64,000 bases of DNA from Streptococcus intermedius SK54 = ATCC 27335 (GTDB taxonomy: Bacteria; Bacillota; Bacilli; Lactobacillales; Streptococcaceae), in assembly GCF_000413475.1 (NCBI RefSeq), contig NZ_ATFK01000005.1, positions 62,001 to 126,000 of the forward strand, written 5' to 3'. The notes beneath the pieces were generated by a model, which saw only the letters and a list, made by a program, of their open reading frames with translations, searched no databases and was not told the origin of the DNA. A program made the translations under genes and the position numbers. This document shows positions 28,678 through 38,322 of this stretch, in pieces. Within the stretch, counting starts at the first letter, position 1; the number at the start of each line of letters is the position of its first letter.

Positions 28678-30468
28678 TTGGATATAGACATTGAAAACTT
28701 GGATCCTATAGAAAGAGAAAAAATACTTAAAGGATTGTTAGAATTAACAAAGCCTTCAAAAAAAATTCAAACAATTCTTCAGAATGATCAAGAAAGGTTT
28801 GATATTTATCCATTATCAGATGTACAAAAATCGTATTGGGTGGAAAATAAAGGAGTCTTGAAGTTTAACCATCGTTTAAGTAATATATATGTTTGCTTGA
28901 GTTTTGATAAAACTGGTTTTATTTTTCCTAAAATGTTAAAAGTGAGACTAGAGAAATCTGTGAATTTACTGATTCAAAATCATGATATTCTTAGAACGAA
29001 AATTATAAAGGATTTTAAACAACAAACTAGTAATGAAAATTTAAAATTTAGAGTAGAGCTTAAAAAATATTCAAAAAGTCTACGGAATGAGAGTATTCTT
29101 GAGAGTCAAAAACAGTCTTTAATTAATAATCATATTGACTATGATGAATGGCCGTTGCTAAAAATTATTGTTACGCAATGGAAAGATAGTACAAATGTTC
29201 AGATGGCAATTAGTCCGCTGTTGATGGATGGTGATGGAGTAGCTATATTTTTAACTCAGTTGTTTCAGAATGCTCTTAGATTTAAAAATAAACATATTTA
29301 TGATACTGGATTAACATATAGAGATTATGTAATTCATTGTGAAAAGCAAAAAGGAACAACTGATTATTTATATGCTAAAGAGAAGAAACTAGCGAGGTTA
29401 GAAAATTTACCTCCTGCTCCAAATTTACCATTAAAAAATAGAAGAAGTATAAGAAGCTTCGAAAATCAACGTTTTAAAATTGATAAATTCACATTGTTAA
29501 CGGCACAAGAATGGGAAGAATTCCAAGAATTAATCGCAAAAAAGAAAGTAACTGTACCAGCTGTTCTTCTGACTATGTTTGCAGATGCAGTATCAAAGTG
29601 GGTTGGTAGTCCCAGATATTATTTAGGGATGATAAATACCTATCATTTGCCGGAATTAGAGAGTTCAAACTGCTCTATATTAGGTAACTTCAATACGGTT
29701 GATTTTATAGAATTTGATTCAGAAATTGCTACCTTTTATGAAAGAGTTCTCGATATCTCTAAGCAATTTGCGTTTAATTATGACAATGGTAGATATAGTG
29801 GATTTGAAGAAATTCGTAAATTGAGAGTTGATAGACAACTAGGAGCAGAAGTAACTTTTCCAGTTGGATTTAATTGTACGGTGAATATTGCACATCCTTC
29901 GAAAACTGATGTGCTGAAACCAGATACTATTTTAATGAAGTTCGGAGAGAAATATTTACCAAGTTTAAAAATGGAGGAATTAAACATATATACGACTCAA
30001 TTCCCATTTATTCCAACAATTGAGAAGGGTGATAGCGGGGAATTGAACTGTAAATTTGCAAGATACCTAGAATATTTTCAAGATGGAGTCCTCGAAGATA
30101 TTTTAAGACGTTTCAAACAAAATATTAAGCTTATTTTAAATGATGAAAATTATTGGTGTTATTCGACAAAGGAAACTTTTAAAACTATTGCTAGTAGCAA
30201 CTTTGTTGAGGTGGAATCTCAAAACTACAGAAAAGAAATTTTGAAGAAATTAAAGAAGATTCATTTTGATATTGTTGGTTATAAATCTGAAAATCTTGAA
30301 AGTTTATACTTTTTTGGAATGTATTCTATACAAATTTTGAGATTTTGTTCGGAAATAAATAAAGAATTTGATGAGTCCTTTACCCCAGATGATCTATTAT
30401 TGTTTGGAGAGACGGTAAATGATTTAGTAGAATATATCGCTTATAAGAAAGGAATTAATAATGGTTGA
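28678..30468 (+). CDS. Stand-alone heterocyclization-like (Cy) and carrier (T) NRPS protein
   Basis: A 596-residue protein starting at TTG (GGAGGA 9 bases upstream). Cy-type motifs appear in order: YPLSDVQKSYWVENKG (near 43), LIQNHDILRT, LPPAPNLPL, TVPAVLLTMFADAVSKWV, ILGNFNTVDFIE, YSGFEEIRKLR and VTFPVGFN. The catalytic DxxxxDxxS motif reads S-PLLM-D-GDG at 179-184, so the first Asp and the final Ser are replaced. A degenerate but plausible carrier domain closes the protein (FFGMYSIQILRF, Ser550). There is no adenylation domain, so its carrier must be loaded in trans. It may cyclise Ser/Thr/Cys to an azoline, or only condense. Confidence 0.85.
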   Translation: MDIDIENLDPIEREKILKGLLELTKPSKKIQTILQNDQERFDIYPLSDVQKSYWVENKGVLKFNHRLSNIYVCLSFDKTGFIFPKMLKVRLEKSVNLLIQNHDILRTKIIKDFKQQTSNENLKFRVELKKYSKSLRNESILESQKQSLINNHIDYDEWPLLKIIVTQWKDSTNVQMAISPLLMDGDGVAIFLTQLFQNALRFKNKHIYDTGLTYRDYVIHCEKQKGTTDYLYAKEKKLARLENLPPAPNLPLKNRRSIRSFENQRFKIDKFTLLTAQEWEEFQELIAKKKVTVPAVLLTMFADAVSKWVGSPRYYLGMINTYHLPELESSNCSILGNFNTVDFIEFDSEIATFYERVLDISKQFAFNYDNGRYSGFEEIRKLRVDRQLGAEVTFPVGFNCTVNIAHPSKTDVLKPDTILMKFGEKYLPSLKMEELNIYTTQFPFIPTIEKGDSGELNCKFARYLEYFQDGVLEDILRRFKQNIKLILNDENYWCYSTKETFKTIASSNFVEVESQNYRKEILKKLKKIHFDIVGYKSENLESLYFFGMYSIQILRFCSEINKEFDESFTPDDLLLFGETVNDLVEYIAYKKGINNG

Positions 30469-33400
30469 AAATTTTCCATTAACTAATGCTCAAAGAAATA
30501 TTTGGAATATCCAAAAGGTTAACCCTGGTTTAGCAGTTTCAAATTTAGGCGGAGTGGGGCTCTTTCATTTTGATTATAATTTTAAGTTTATGTCAAAGGT
30601 TCTGAATCAAATTATTTTTGAAAACGATAATTTTTGGCTAAGATTTTCTGATTTAGATGGGGAACCTTACCAATATTTTATAGAGCATAATCAATTTGAT
30701 AACTTTGAGGAATTAGATTTTACAGGTTATTCAAATGAATATATCAACGCATATTTTACTGAACAGAGCAAGAAAATTCAACAATTGGAAAATTCAAAAC
30801 TCTATAATTTTTGTATATTTAAACATGGAAACGGTAAAATGGGAGTGTTTGCTGTAGTAAATCACTTGATATTTGATGCATGGTCTTTTCCCTTGATTGT
30901 TGATCAAATTATTGATAAATATACTAAACTTTTAAAAGGTGAGACAATTATTAATACGGAGTGTCAATCATATAGAGTCTATCTAGAATCCCTTGATTTG
31001 AAGAAAATAGAAGATAAAAATGAAAAAGGGAGAGCATATTTTAAACAGCTTTATTCAGAGGATTTTGTGTTATCAGAATTGAGTAATATCCCAATTAATC
31101 GTGATGATATTATTGGAGATAGGGTCTTTTTTAATCTTACTGATTCGGAAAGTCAAACAGTGACAGAATTCTGTAATAATTCTAAACTGTCACTGGCAGT
31201 ATTATTTGAATCGGCTCTATTTATTTATTTATCAAAAATTAGTAGGCAAAACTCACCTATTACAATCGGTTTGCCAACTCTAAATAGGAAGGGGAAGGAA
31301 AGACAAATTCTTGGTATGTTTATTGGCATGCTTCCAATGACGATAGATATTCAACAGGCCCAAGATACGTTACAAGATTTATTTAAGGCAGTGCAAGATC
31401 AGCATAAAATATTGTTTAAATATCAAAGTTATAGTCTAAGTGATATTATGGGATTTTTATCTGCATCCCAAGGTTTTGACTCGGGTATGTTTGATGTTAT
31501 GTTTAATTATCAAAATGGCAAAAGTGAATCTGCTTCGAAATATCATGTAAAAACTAGATATTATTCAAATGGGACTTCAGAAGTTCCATTGGTAATGATG
31601 GTTAATGAGAGAGATGGTGAAACGATTGAAATTTCTTATGATTATCAGATAAATAACCTCTCTTTAGAAGAAATTGAAGCTTTCCATGCTAGAATACTTC
31701 ATATTGTAAAACAAATTATAGATAATTCACAACAAAAAATTAAAGATATAACTATTGTTCCTGATAATGAATTAGAAAAAATCAATGCCTTTTCTAAAGG
31801 GATTTCAGAGGATATTGGAACTCAATATGTTTCGCAACTTTTTGAAGAAGTTACAAAATTGCACCCCAATAAAGTGGCATCAAAGGATTCCACAGGAACT
31901 TTGACTTATAAAGAACTTGATGATAAATCTAATCAGTTTGCTCGTTATTTGTTAGAACATGGCTTACAAAAAGGTGATAGGATTTGTGTTAATCTCAATA
32001 ATGATTTGACTTTAATGATTGTTTTCTGGGGAATATTAAAATCAGGTGGAGTCTATGTTCCTGTTGATATCGAATATCCTTTAGAAAGAACAAAATATAT
32101 AATTAGTAATTCACAATCTAAATTTTATATTGCTAATAACATAAATAGCGAAATTAGAGAGGGAAGTGATAATGTTATTCTCATAGATATAAAAGATTTG
32201 TTGGGAGAGTTGGTTTTGTATTCAACAGAGTCTTTAAATATCAGATTTAGAGCAGATGATTCGGCATATATTTTGTATACCTCTGGAACTACAGGAAATC
32301 CTAAAGGAGTTGAGAATACACACGCTGGTATTTTAAACAGAATTTTATGGATGAAGGAACAATTAAAATTTACAGCGAATGATAGGATATTGCAAAAGAC
32401 ATCTATAAGTTTTGATGTTTCAGTTTGGGAGTTAATACTACCACATGTAATTGGAGCTGTACAAATCCTTTGTGATTTAGGGACAGCAAAAGATACAGAC
32501 TATTTGAAGAAATTGATTATTACTGAAGAAGTTACATGTGCACATTTTGTCCCAAGTTTATTAAACGTTTTTCTTGAAGATAGTGTACGAACTAACTTGC
32601 AAAAAATTGTATGTAGTGGTGAGCAACTACAATACGAGACTGTCAAAGCTGCTTTGATGGAAAATCCAGGGGTTCAAATTTATAATTTATACGGGCCGAC
32701 TGAAGCAGCCATAGATGTTACATGCTATACTTTGGATGAGAATTCTTTATCAAGTAGTATTATTCCTATTGGGAAACCTGTGTATAACACAGAGATTCGT
32801 ATTGTTAATAAAGAAATGAAAGATTTACCTATTGGAGTTGCAGGAGAATTAGTGATATATGGAATTCAAGTAGCTAAAGGATACTTTGGTAATGAACATT
32901 TAACTCAGGCTGTATTTGGAATAGATCCGGCGCGAGATGGGATGAGATATTATAAAACAGGTGATATTGCTTATTGGAATAGGTTAGGGCAGCTTATATT
33001 TATTGGGAGGGAAGATGGACAAATAAAAATAAATGGTACTAGAATAGAGATTGGAGAAATTGAATCACAATTATTGAAGTTGGAAGGTATATCTGATGTT
33101 TCAGTAGTCAGTAAAGTTGTAAATGATAAAGAGTTACTAGTTGCATTTTATACAGGGGAAAAAGAATTGTCTAATATAGAACTTAGAACTTCATTATTAA
33201 ATACTCTGCCAAGAAAATGGGTGCCTTCTATATTTAAAAAGATTGAACAGATGCCGTTGAGTAATAGCGGAAAAACAGACATCAAAAAATTAAAGTCTTA
33301 TTCTATAAAATTGCCGATATCAAAAAACTCTAAGCCAAAATCAAAACTAGAATCTGATGTACTTGAACTGGTGAGAAAAATACTTGGGGTGGAAAATTTA

Positions 33401-33643
33401 GATGTTAAATCAGATCTTTTTGCAAATGGACTTGATTCTATAAAATCTATAAGAGTTATTTCAGAATTATCTAAATTAGGTTATCATACTGACATTGAAA
33501 AATTATATCAGTATGTAACTGTGGATGAGTTAGTAGAAAAAGGACTGACCAAAATTCATCAGGAAACAAGAACTAAAGAGTTTGAGCTATTGAAAAAAGA
33601 AGACATGGATATGTTGTTTAATAAGAATAGGAGCGAAGAATAA
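30461..33643 (+). CDS. Non-ribosomal peptide synthetase, C-A-T module predicted to load serine
   Basis: A 1060-residue module. The C-domain motif is NHLIFDA (134-140): the second His and the Asp are kept, while the first His and the Gly are changed. The A domain has YILYTSGTTGNPKG near 605, FDVSVWELILP, LYGPTEA, YKTGDIAYW and GREDGQIKINGTRIEIGEIE. Pocket residues read by alignment to GrsA are D-V-W-H-V-S-L-I-D-K, one change from the known serine code DVWHLSLIDK. The carrier Ser993 is in NGLDSIKSI. No thioesterase or reductase domain follows. The start overlaps the Cy-T gene by 8 bases, so the proteins are coupled. Confidence 0.93.
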   Translation: MVENFPLTNAQRNIWNIQKVNPGLAVSNLGGVGLFHFDYNFKFMSKVLNQIIFENDNFWLRFSDLDGEPYQYFIEHNQFDNFEELDFTGYSNEYINAYFTEQSKKIQQLENSKLYNFCIFKHGNGKMGVFAVVNHLIFDAWSFPLIVDQIIDKYTKLLKGETIINTECQSYRVYLESLDLKKIEDKNEKGRAYFKQLYSEDFVLSELSNIPINRDDIIGDRVFFNLTDSESQTVTEFCNNSKLSLAVLFESALFIYLSKISRQNSPITIGLPTLNRKGKERQILGMFIGMLPMTIDIQQAQDTLQDLFKAVQDQHKILFKYQSYSLSDIMGFLSASQGFDSGMFDVMFNYQNGKSESASKYHVKTRYYSNGTSEVPLVMMVNERDGETIEISYDYQINNLSLEEIEAFHARILHIVKQIIDNSQQKIKDITIVPDNELEKINAFSKGISEDIGTQYVSQLFEEVTKLHPNKVASKDSTGTLTYKELDDKSNQFARYLLEHGLQKGDRICVNLNNDLTLMIVFWGILKSGGVYVPVDIEYPLERTKYIISNSQSKFYIANNINSEIREGSDNVILIDIKDLLGELVLYSTESLNIRFRADDSAYILYTSGTTGNPKGVENTHAGILNRILWMKEQLKFTANDRILQKTSISFDVSVWELILPHVIGAVQILCDLGTAKDTDYLKKLIITEEVTCAHFVPSLLNVFLEDSVRTNLQKIVCSGEQLQYETVKAALMENPGVQIYNLYGPTEAAIDVTCYTLDENSLSSSIIPIGKPVYNTEIRIVNKEMKDLPIGVAGELVIYGIQVAKGYFGNEHLTQAVFGIDPARDGMRYYKTGDIAYWNRLGQLIFIGREDGQIKINGTRIEIGEIESQLLKLEGISDVSVVSKVVNDKELLVAFYTGEKELSNIELRTSLLNTLPRKWVPSIFKKIEQMPLSNSGKTDIKKLKSYSIKLPISKNSKPKSKLESDVLELVRKILGVENLDVKSDLFANGLDSIKSIRVISELSKLGYHTDIEKLYQYVTVDELVEKGLTKIHQETRTKEFELLKKEDMDMLFNKNRSEE

Positions 33644-33644
33644 T

Positions 33645-34349
33645 ATGGATACAATTGTAGAATTTAAAAATGTCAGTAAAAGATATAACAGTGGAGAGAT
33701 TGTTGTTACAGCAGTTGATGATGTTAGTTTTACAATTAAAAAGGGTGAATTGGTTATCATTGTTGGTGCTAGTGGTGCTGGTAAAACTACCATACTGAAT
33801 CTGTTAGGTGGAATGGATAGTTCTTCTGATGGAGACATCTGGGTTGAAGGTCAAAATATTAGTAATTTTTCTCAAAAGCAATTGACAGAATATCGAAGAA
33901 AAAATATTGGTTTTGTATTCCAATTTTATAATTTAATTCCTAATTTAACTGCTTTAGAAAATGTAGAGCTAGCTTCACAAATTTCTCAAAATCCACTTAA
34001 CGAAACTCAGGTATTAAAAGAAGTTGGATTAGAACAAAGATTGAGTAATTTCCCTTCTCAGCTTTCAGGTGGTGAACAGCAAAGAGTAGCAATAGCAAGA
34101 GCTATTGCTAAAAATCCAGATATTCTTTTATGTGATGAACCTACTGGTGCTCTAGATTATAAAACTGGTAAAAGTATCTTGAAGCTTTTACAGGATACTT
34201 GTAGAAAAAACAATAAAACTGTTGTTATTATAACTCATAATTCATTGATTGAGGATATCGGAGACAGAATTATAAGAGTTAATAGCGGGAGAATAACAGA
34301 AAATATTGTTAATGAGTTTCCTAAGAGCATAGATGAAATTGAGTGGTAA
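33645..34349 (+). CDS. ABC transporter ATPase (MacB/LolD type), NRPS cluster
   Basis: A 234-residue ATPase. Walker A GASGAGKT (about 39-46), signature [14 protein letters not shown], Walker [13 protein letters not shown] and the switch His (IITHN) are complete. This class energises FtsX-fold permeases such as MacB, BceB and LolCE. It follows the last NRPS gene after one base and overlaps the permease start. I infer export of, or self-protection against, the peptide made by the cluster. Confidence 0.93.
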   Translation: MDTIVEFKNVSKRYNSGEIVVTAVDDVSFTIKKGELVIIVGASGAGKTTILNLLGGMDSSSDGDIWVEGQNISNFSQKQLTEYRRKNIGFVFQFYNLIPNLTALENVELASQISQNPLNETQVLKEVGLEQRLSNFPSQLSGGEQQRVAIARAIAKNPDILLCDEPTGALDYKTGKSILKLLQDTCRKNNKTVVIITHNSLIEDIGDRIIRVNSGRITENIVNEFPKSIDEIEW

Positions 34350-36766
34350 TGGTGAATGTAATGAAATCATTTTATAAAAATATATTTAGAACAATTAAGC
34401 AGTCTTTAGGAAGGTATCTAGCAATCTTAGGAATAACATTTTTGGGCTCAATGATGTTTTCAGGCCTTCTTTCTACTTCGCCAAATATGACGAAAACTTC
34501 GGATTCATATTTTTCTAATGCCAATTTATTTGATATTAAGATTATCTCTAATTCAATGTTTTCTAATAAGGAATTAATTAAAATATCAAACCAAAAGAAT
34601 GTTAAAAAAATATTAAAAACTAGTTTATTAGATAGTCAATCGGAAATCAATTCAGAAAATTATACATTACGTCTAATAGCTTTATCTAGTTTTGATAACT
34701 TAGGAATGAACAAGCTAACTTTAATTGAAGGAAAAATGCCTAAGAATGCTAAAGAGGTTGTAATAGTAAAACCTGTTGAGGGATTTTCTGATTCTAAAAT
34801 TAAAGTGGGTGATAAAATTAAACTATTTTCAAGTAAATTATTAAAAACTGATGAGGTCACTATTGTTGGGATTGTGAACTCCCCTGAGTATTTTTCAAAT
34901 GGTTCAGTTTCTTCGTCTGTAGGAACGGGAAAGATTGATTTTATTATCTACGGGAAAACTAGTTTATTATTAAATGAGTTTTATAATCAACTATATTTGA
35001 CAGTGTCACCTACTTACATCAAAAGTAAGGGAATTGCTAATGTAGATTATTCGAACAAAATAAATCGATTAAAAAAATCGATTAGGGAAGATATATCTGA
35101 TAGTAAAAATTGGTTAATAAGTGATAGAGATGCTAATGTAGGTTACATTGCTTTAAAGAATGATATCAATAGTATTTCAGGGGTGGCTCGGATATTTCCA
35201 ATTATTTTTATAGTTGTTGCAGCTTTTGTTGCAATGACTACAATGACTAGATTAGTAGAGGAAGAACGAATAATAATTGGTACATTAAAATCATTGGGTT
35301 ACTCCAATCAGAGGGTATTACTGAAGTATCTTATATACTCAATGACTGCAAGTATTTTAGGTAGTACTATAGGTGCCTTTGTTGGTTTCAGGAGTATTCC
35401 AAATAGCATTTGGGATACATATTCGATAAAATATTCACTTCCAACTCTCACTCAGAGTATTGATTGGCAGATTGCCTTAATTTCAATTATTGGTCTTACA
35501 ATAGTAACTGTGATTTCAACATTAGTTTCTGTCAGAAATAATGTTAGCCAAACCAGCTCTCAATTATTGATACCTCAGGCACCTGTGGCTGGTAAACGAG
35601 TAATTTTAGAACGAGTTACTTTTATCTGGAAAAAAATTTCATTTTTATATAAAGTTACAATACGGAATGTCTTTTTAGATAAAAAAAGAATGTGGATGAC
35701 AATATTGGGTGTAATGGGATGTACAATGATTCTAGTTACAGCATTTGGCCTAAGAGAAAGTCTACAAAATTTTACTCGAGATCAGTACAAAGAAATATTT
35801 AAATATGATGCTACTTTTGGAGTCAAAACGGAAGATAACTCAGTATCAAAAATTTTAGAATCTAATGACGTAAAATTCTTGAAGTTTCAAAATTCTTCAA
35901 TTGAAATTGAGAAAGAAAATATCAACTATAATATTAATCTTATTGTACCTGAATTGGGAAATGTAAATATAGAATCTTTTATTTCGTTAAAGAACTACAA
36001 GACTAATGATCTGTTATCTTTTGATGAAAGTAGTGCTATAATAAGCCAAAATATTGCTCAACGATTGGGAATATCAGAGGGTGATACTATTACTTTCAAT
36101 TTGTATGGAGATACAGAAAAGAAAAAGGTTAAGATATCTAAAATTACTAAGAATTATCAGGAAAACTATCTATATTTATCACCTAAATTATACGAAAGTC
36201 TTTATAAACAGAAGCCAATTTATAACAACTATTATATAAAATTTATGAAAGCTAGCAATAGCGAGAAAAGTAATTTATATAAGAAGTTGAGAGGTATTGA
36301 TGCGGTAACTTACATTAATAAGAAACAAACTATAGTGAATCAAATTGATGAAGGATTACAAGGGATGAATATGATAGTTATCATACTAATTGTAGCTGCA
36401 GGTCTCTTAGCTTTTCTTGTGTTGTATAATATTAATAATATAAATGTTTCAGAAAGAACTCGTGAAATATCTACATTAAAGGTTTTAGGTTTTAAGAATG
36501 GAGAAGTTGAAGCCTATGTATTTAGAGAAGTAATTATTCTAACAATCTTTGGTTGCGTATTGGGGTTAATGGTAGGCTACTACAGTTTCCTTAATGTTAT
36601 TAAATCAATTGGAACCGATTTTTATGTGTTTAACGAGAATATAAGTATCTCTACTTTTGTATATTCAAGCATTATTACGTTGCTCTTTGCTATGATTATT
36701 AATATTTTTATGATTATGAAATTAAGAAATATTAATATGTTGGACTCTTTAAAGTCAGTAGAGTAG
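34349..36766 (+). CDS. FtsX-family ABC transporter permease, NRPS cluster
   Basis: An 805-residue permease with a duplicated MacB-core/FtsX architecture. There is a helix at about 20-40, an extracytoplasmic domain to about 275, three helices, then a second helix (MWMTILGVMGCTMILVTAFG), a second extracytoplasmic domain and three final helices. ATG 34349 overlaps the ATPase stop by one base; an internal ATG at 34361 with GGTGA upstream is an alternative. The two large outer domains fit a mechanotransmission exporter or peptide-sensing detoxification pump. Confidence 0.9.
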   Translation: MVNVMKSFYKNIFRTIKQSLGRYLAILGITFLGSMMFSGLLSTSPNMTKTSDSYFSNANLFDIKIISNSMFSNKELIKISNQKNVKKILKTSLLDSQSEINSENYTLRLIALSSFDNLGMNKLTLIEGKMPKNAKEVVIVKPVEGFSDSKIKVGDKIKLFSSKLLKTDEVTIVGIVNSPEYFSNGSVSSSVGTGKIDFIIYGKTSLLLNEFYNQLYLTVSPTYIKSKGIANVDYSNKINRLKKSIREDISDSKNWLISDRDANVGYIALKNDINSISGVARIFPIIFIVVAAFVAMTTMTRLVEEERIIIGTLKSLGYSNQRVLLKYLIYSMTASILGSTIGAFVGFRSIPNSIWDTYSIKYSLPTLTQSIDWQIALISIIGLTIVTVISTLVSVRNNVSQTSSQLLIPQAPVAGKRVILERVTFIWKKISFLYKVTIRNVFLDKKRMWMTILGVMGCTMILVTAFGLRESLQNFTRDQYKEIFKYDATFGVKTEDNSVSKILESNDVKFLKFQNSSIEIEKENINYNINLIVPELGNVNIESFISLKNYKTNDLLSFDESSAIISQNIAQRLGISEGDTITFNLYGDTEKKKVKISKITKNYQENYLYLSPKLYESLYKQKPIYNNYYIKFMKASNSEKSNLYKKLRGIDAVTYINKKQTIVNQIDEGLQGMNMIVIILIVAAGLLAFLVLYNINNINVSERTREISTLKVLGFKNGEVEAYVFREVIILTIFGCVLGLMVGYYSFLNVIKSIGTDFYVFNENISISTFVYSSIITLLFAMIINIFMIMKLRNINMLDSLKSVE

Positions 36767-36793
36767 ATAGATAATTTTAATCAAAATCAAAAT

Positions 36794-36830
36794 ATAGGTG
36801 AAAGTATACAATTGGTAAACTTTCGCCTAT
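36794..36830 (+). terminator. Hairpin between permease and phosphopantetheinyl transferase genes
   Basis: ATAGG-GAAAGT pairs with ACTTTC-CCTAT around a 13-base loop, followed by TTGTATT. It may attenuate rather than fully stop transcription into the last two genes. Confidence 0.55.
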
Positions 36831-36849
36831 TTGTATTAAGGAGAAAACA

Positions 36850-37535
36850 TTGTTAAATATATATTATATTAATATTGAGGGGATGGATTATAATAGTCTA
36901 TATGATAATTTTTTTGAAATTCTTTCTGAAGAAAAAGGCAGAAAATTTCTTCATATATCTTTGACAAAGATAAAATGCAGAGTATTATATCTGAATTATT
37001 AGTTCGCTATGCTTTAATTCATGATTTTGGATTTAAAAAAAATGAAATTAACTTTTTAAAGAATCCGTTTGGTAAGCCTAAAATTGAATTTAGTTCAATA
37101 CAATATAATATTTCGCATTCAGATGATATTGTAGTTTGTGCTATTGGAAATGGAACAATTGGAATTGACATTGAGAAAGAGGAGGATATTGATTTTGACA
37201 ATCTAATTACTTTCTTTCATTTGAAAGAAAGACTATTTTTAGAAAGTAAACCTTTTCAAGAAAGAAAGCGATTGTTTTATAGAATATGGTGTGCAAAAGA
37301 GGCGTATTTAAAATATAAGGGAATAGGTTTATTGAAATCTCTAGATTCATTTAATATAGATCTTGAAAAATTAATAGTTTTTGATGGGGGTAAAATGAAA
37401 GATAGAATAAGTTGTTATTTATTAGAAAACTTCGTTGGTTATAGTTGTGCAGTTTGTCATAATATTGAAGGTGAAGATTTATCAAATTTAAAAATTACTA
37501 AAGTAATGTTTAATAAACTATACATATTGAAATAA
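36850..37535 (+). pseudogene. Sfp-type phosphopantetheinyl transferase with an apparent one-base frameshift
   Basis: From TTG 36850 (AAGGAGA upstream) the frame encodes a typical Sfp N-terminus (LNIYYINIEGMDYNSLYDNFFEILSEEKGRKFLHIS). It then loses the family pattern. Adding one T to the TTT at 36960-36962 joins it perfectly to FDKDKMQSIISELLVRYALI and the rest. Downstream motifs are intact: NISHSDDIVVCAI, IGIDIEKEED and FYRIWCAKEAYLKYKGIGL. The enzyme would attach 4'-phosphopantetheine to the three carrier Ser residues. As it stands, only a 186-residue product from ATG 36975, without the first 40 or so residues, could be made. Confidence 0.85.
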
Positions 37536-37558
37536 TTATAAAATTTGGAGGAATACGA

Positions 37559-38284
37559 ATGATAGAAAAAAACAGTAAGAGTAAAATAAAAATGATTTGT
37601 TTTCCATTTGCTGGTGGACATGGAAATGAATTTTTGAGGTGGCAAGATTATTTTGAAGAGGAAATAGAAATAGTTCCTCTTCAATTATCTGGTAGGGGAA
37701 ATAGAATTAATGAGGAATTTAATGAGAACTTTGTTGAGGTAATTAATGAGATTTCTAACAAGATATATTTATCTTATAGAGATTCCAAGTTTATTTTTTG
37801 GGGGCACAGCATGGGAGGACTGCTTGCATTTTGTTCGGGGGTATATCTTTACGAAAAGTATTCTATTTCTCCGATTCTTTGTTTTTTTTCGGGATGTTTT
37901 CCAAAATTACATTCAAGCAACAACAATTATTTATTAGGAAAAAGTGACAGCGAAATAGTTGAAATATTAATCAAGGTGGGAGGTGTTCCAGAGGAATTAC
38001 TTTCGTATCCGGAAATTATAAAATTTTTTCTACCTATTATCAAATCTGATTATAAATTAATGAGTAATTCTTATTTTCCGCCTCAAAAAATTTCATGTCC
38101 AATTAGGACATATAGTGGTGAGCAAGATTTTGTTAGTCCGACTACTTATATGAAAGATTGGCGGAGATATACTAATGACTATCTAGGAAATATGGAATTC
38201 CAGGGAAATCATTTCTTTATTTTTGAAAATGAAAAAAAAATATGCCTTGATATAATAACGATACTCAGTAATTATATGAAATAA
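37559..38284 (+). CDS. Type II thioesterase of the NRPS cluster
   Basis: A 241-residue alpha/beta hydrolase of the GrsT/SrfAD type. FPFAGGHGNEFLRWQDYF is the family N-terminus. The nucleophile Ser84 is in GHSMGG, and the Asp and His are in SGEQDFVSP and GNHFFIF. Such enzymes hydrolyse misloaded carriers. Because no module carries its own TE domain, it may also release the product. The ribosome site TTGGAGG precedes the ATG. It is the last intact gene of the cluster. Confidence 0.92.
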   Translation: MIEKNSKSKIKMICFPFAGGHGNEFLRWQDYFEEEIEIVPLQLSGRGNRINEEFNENFVEVINEISNKIYLSYRDSKFIFWGHSMGGLLAFCSGVYLYEKYSISPILCFFSGCFPKLHSSNNNYLLGKSDSEIVEILIKVGGVPEELLSYPEIIKFFLPIIKSDYKLMSNSYFPPQKISCPIRTYSGEQDFVSPTTYMKDWRRYTNDYLGNMEFQGNHFFIFENEKKICLDIITILSNYMK

Positions 38285-38322
38285 TTTTATTTAAAGTTAA
38301 TTTTACTAGAAGAAGATTCGCT

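Noticed and set aside
36975..37535. Calling the phosphopantetheinyl transferase intact from ATG 36975
   Set aside because: Family N-terminal sequence is clearly present upstream in another frame, and ATG 36975 has no ribosome site.
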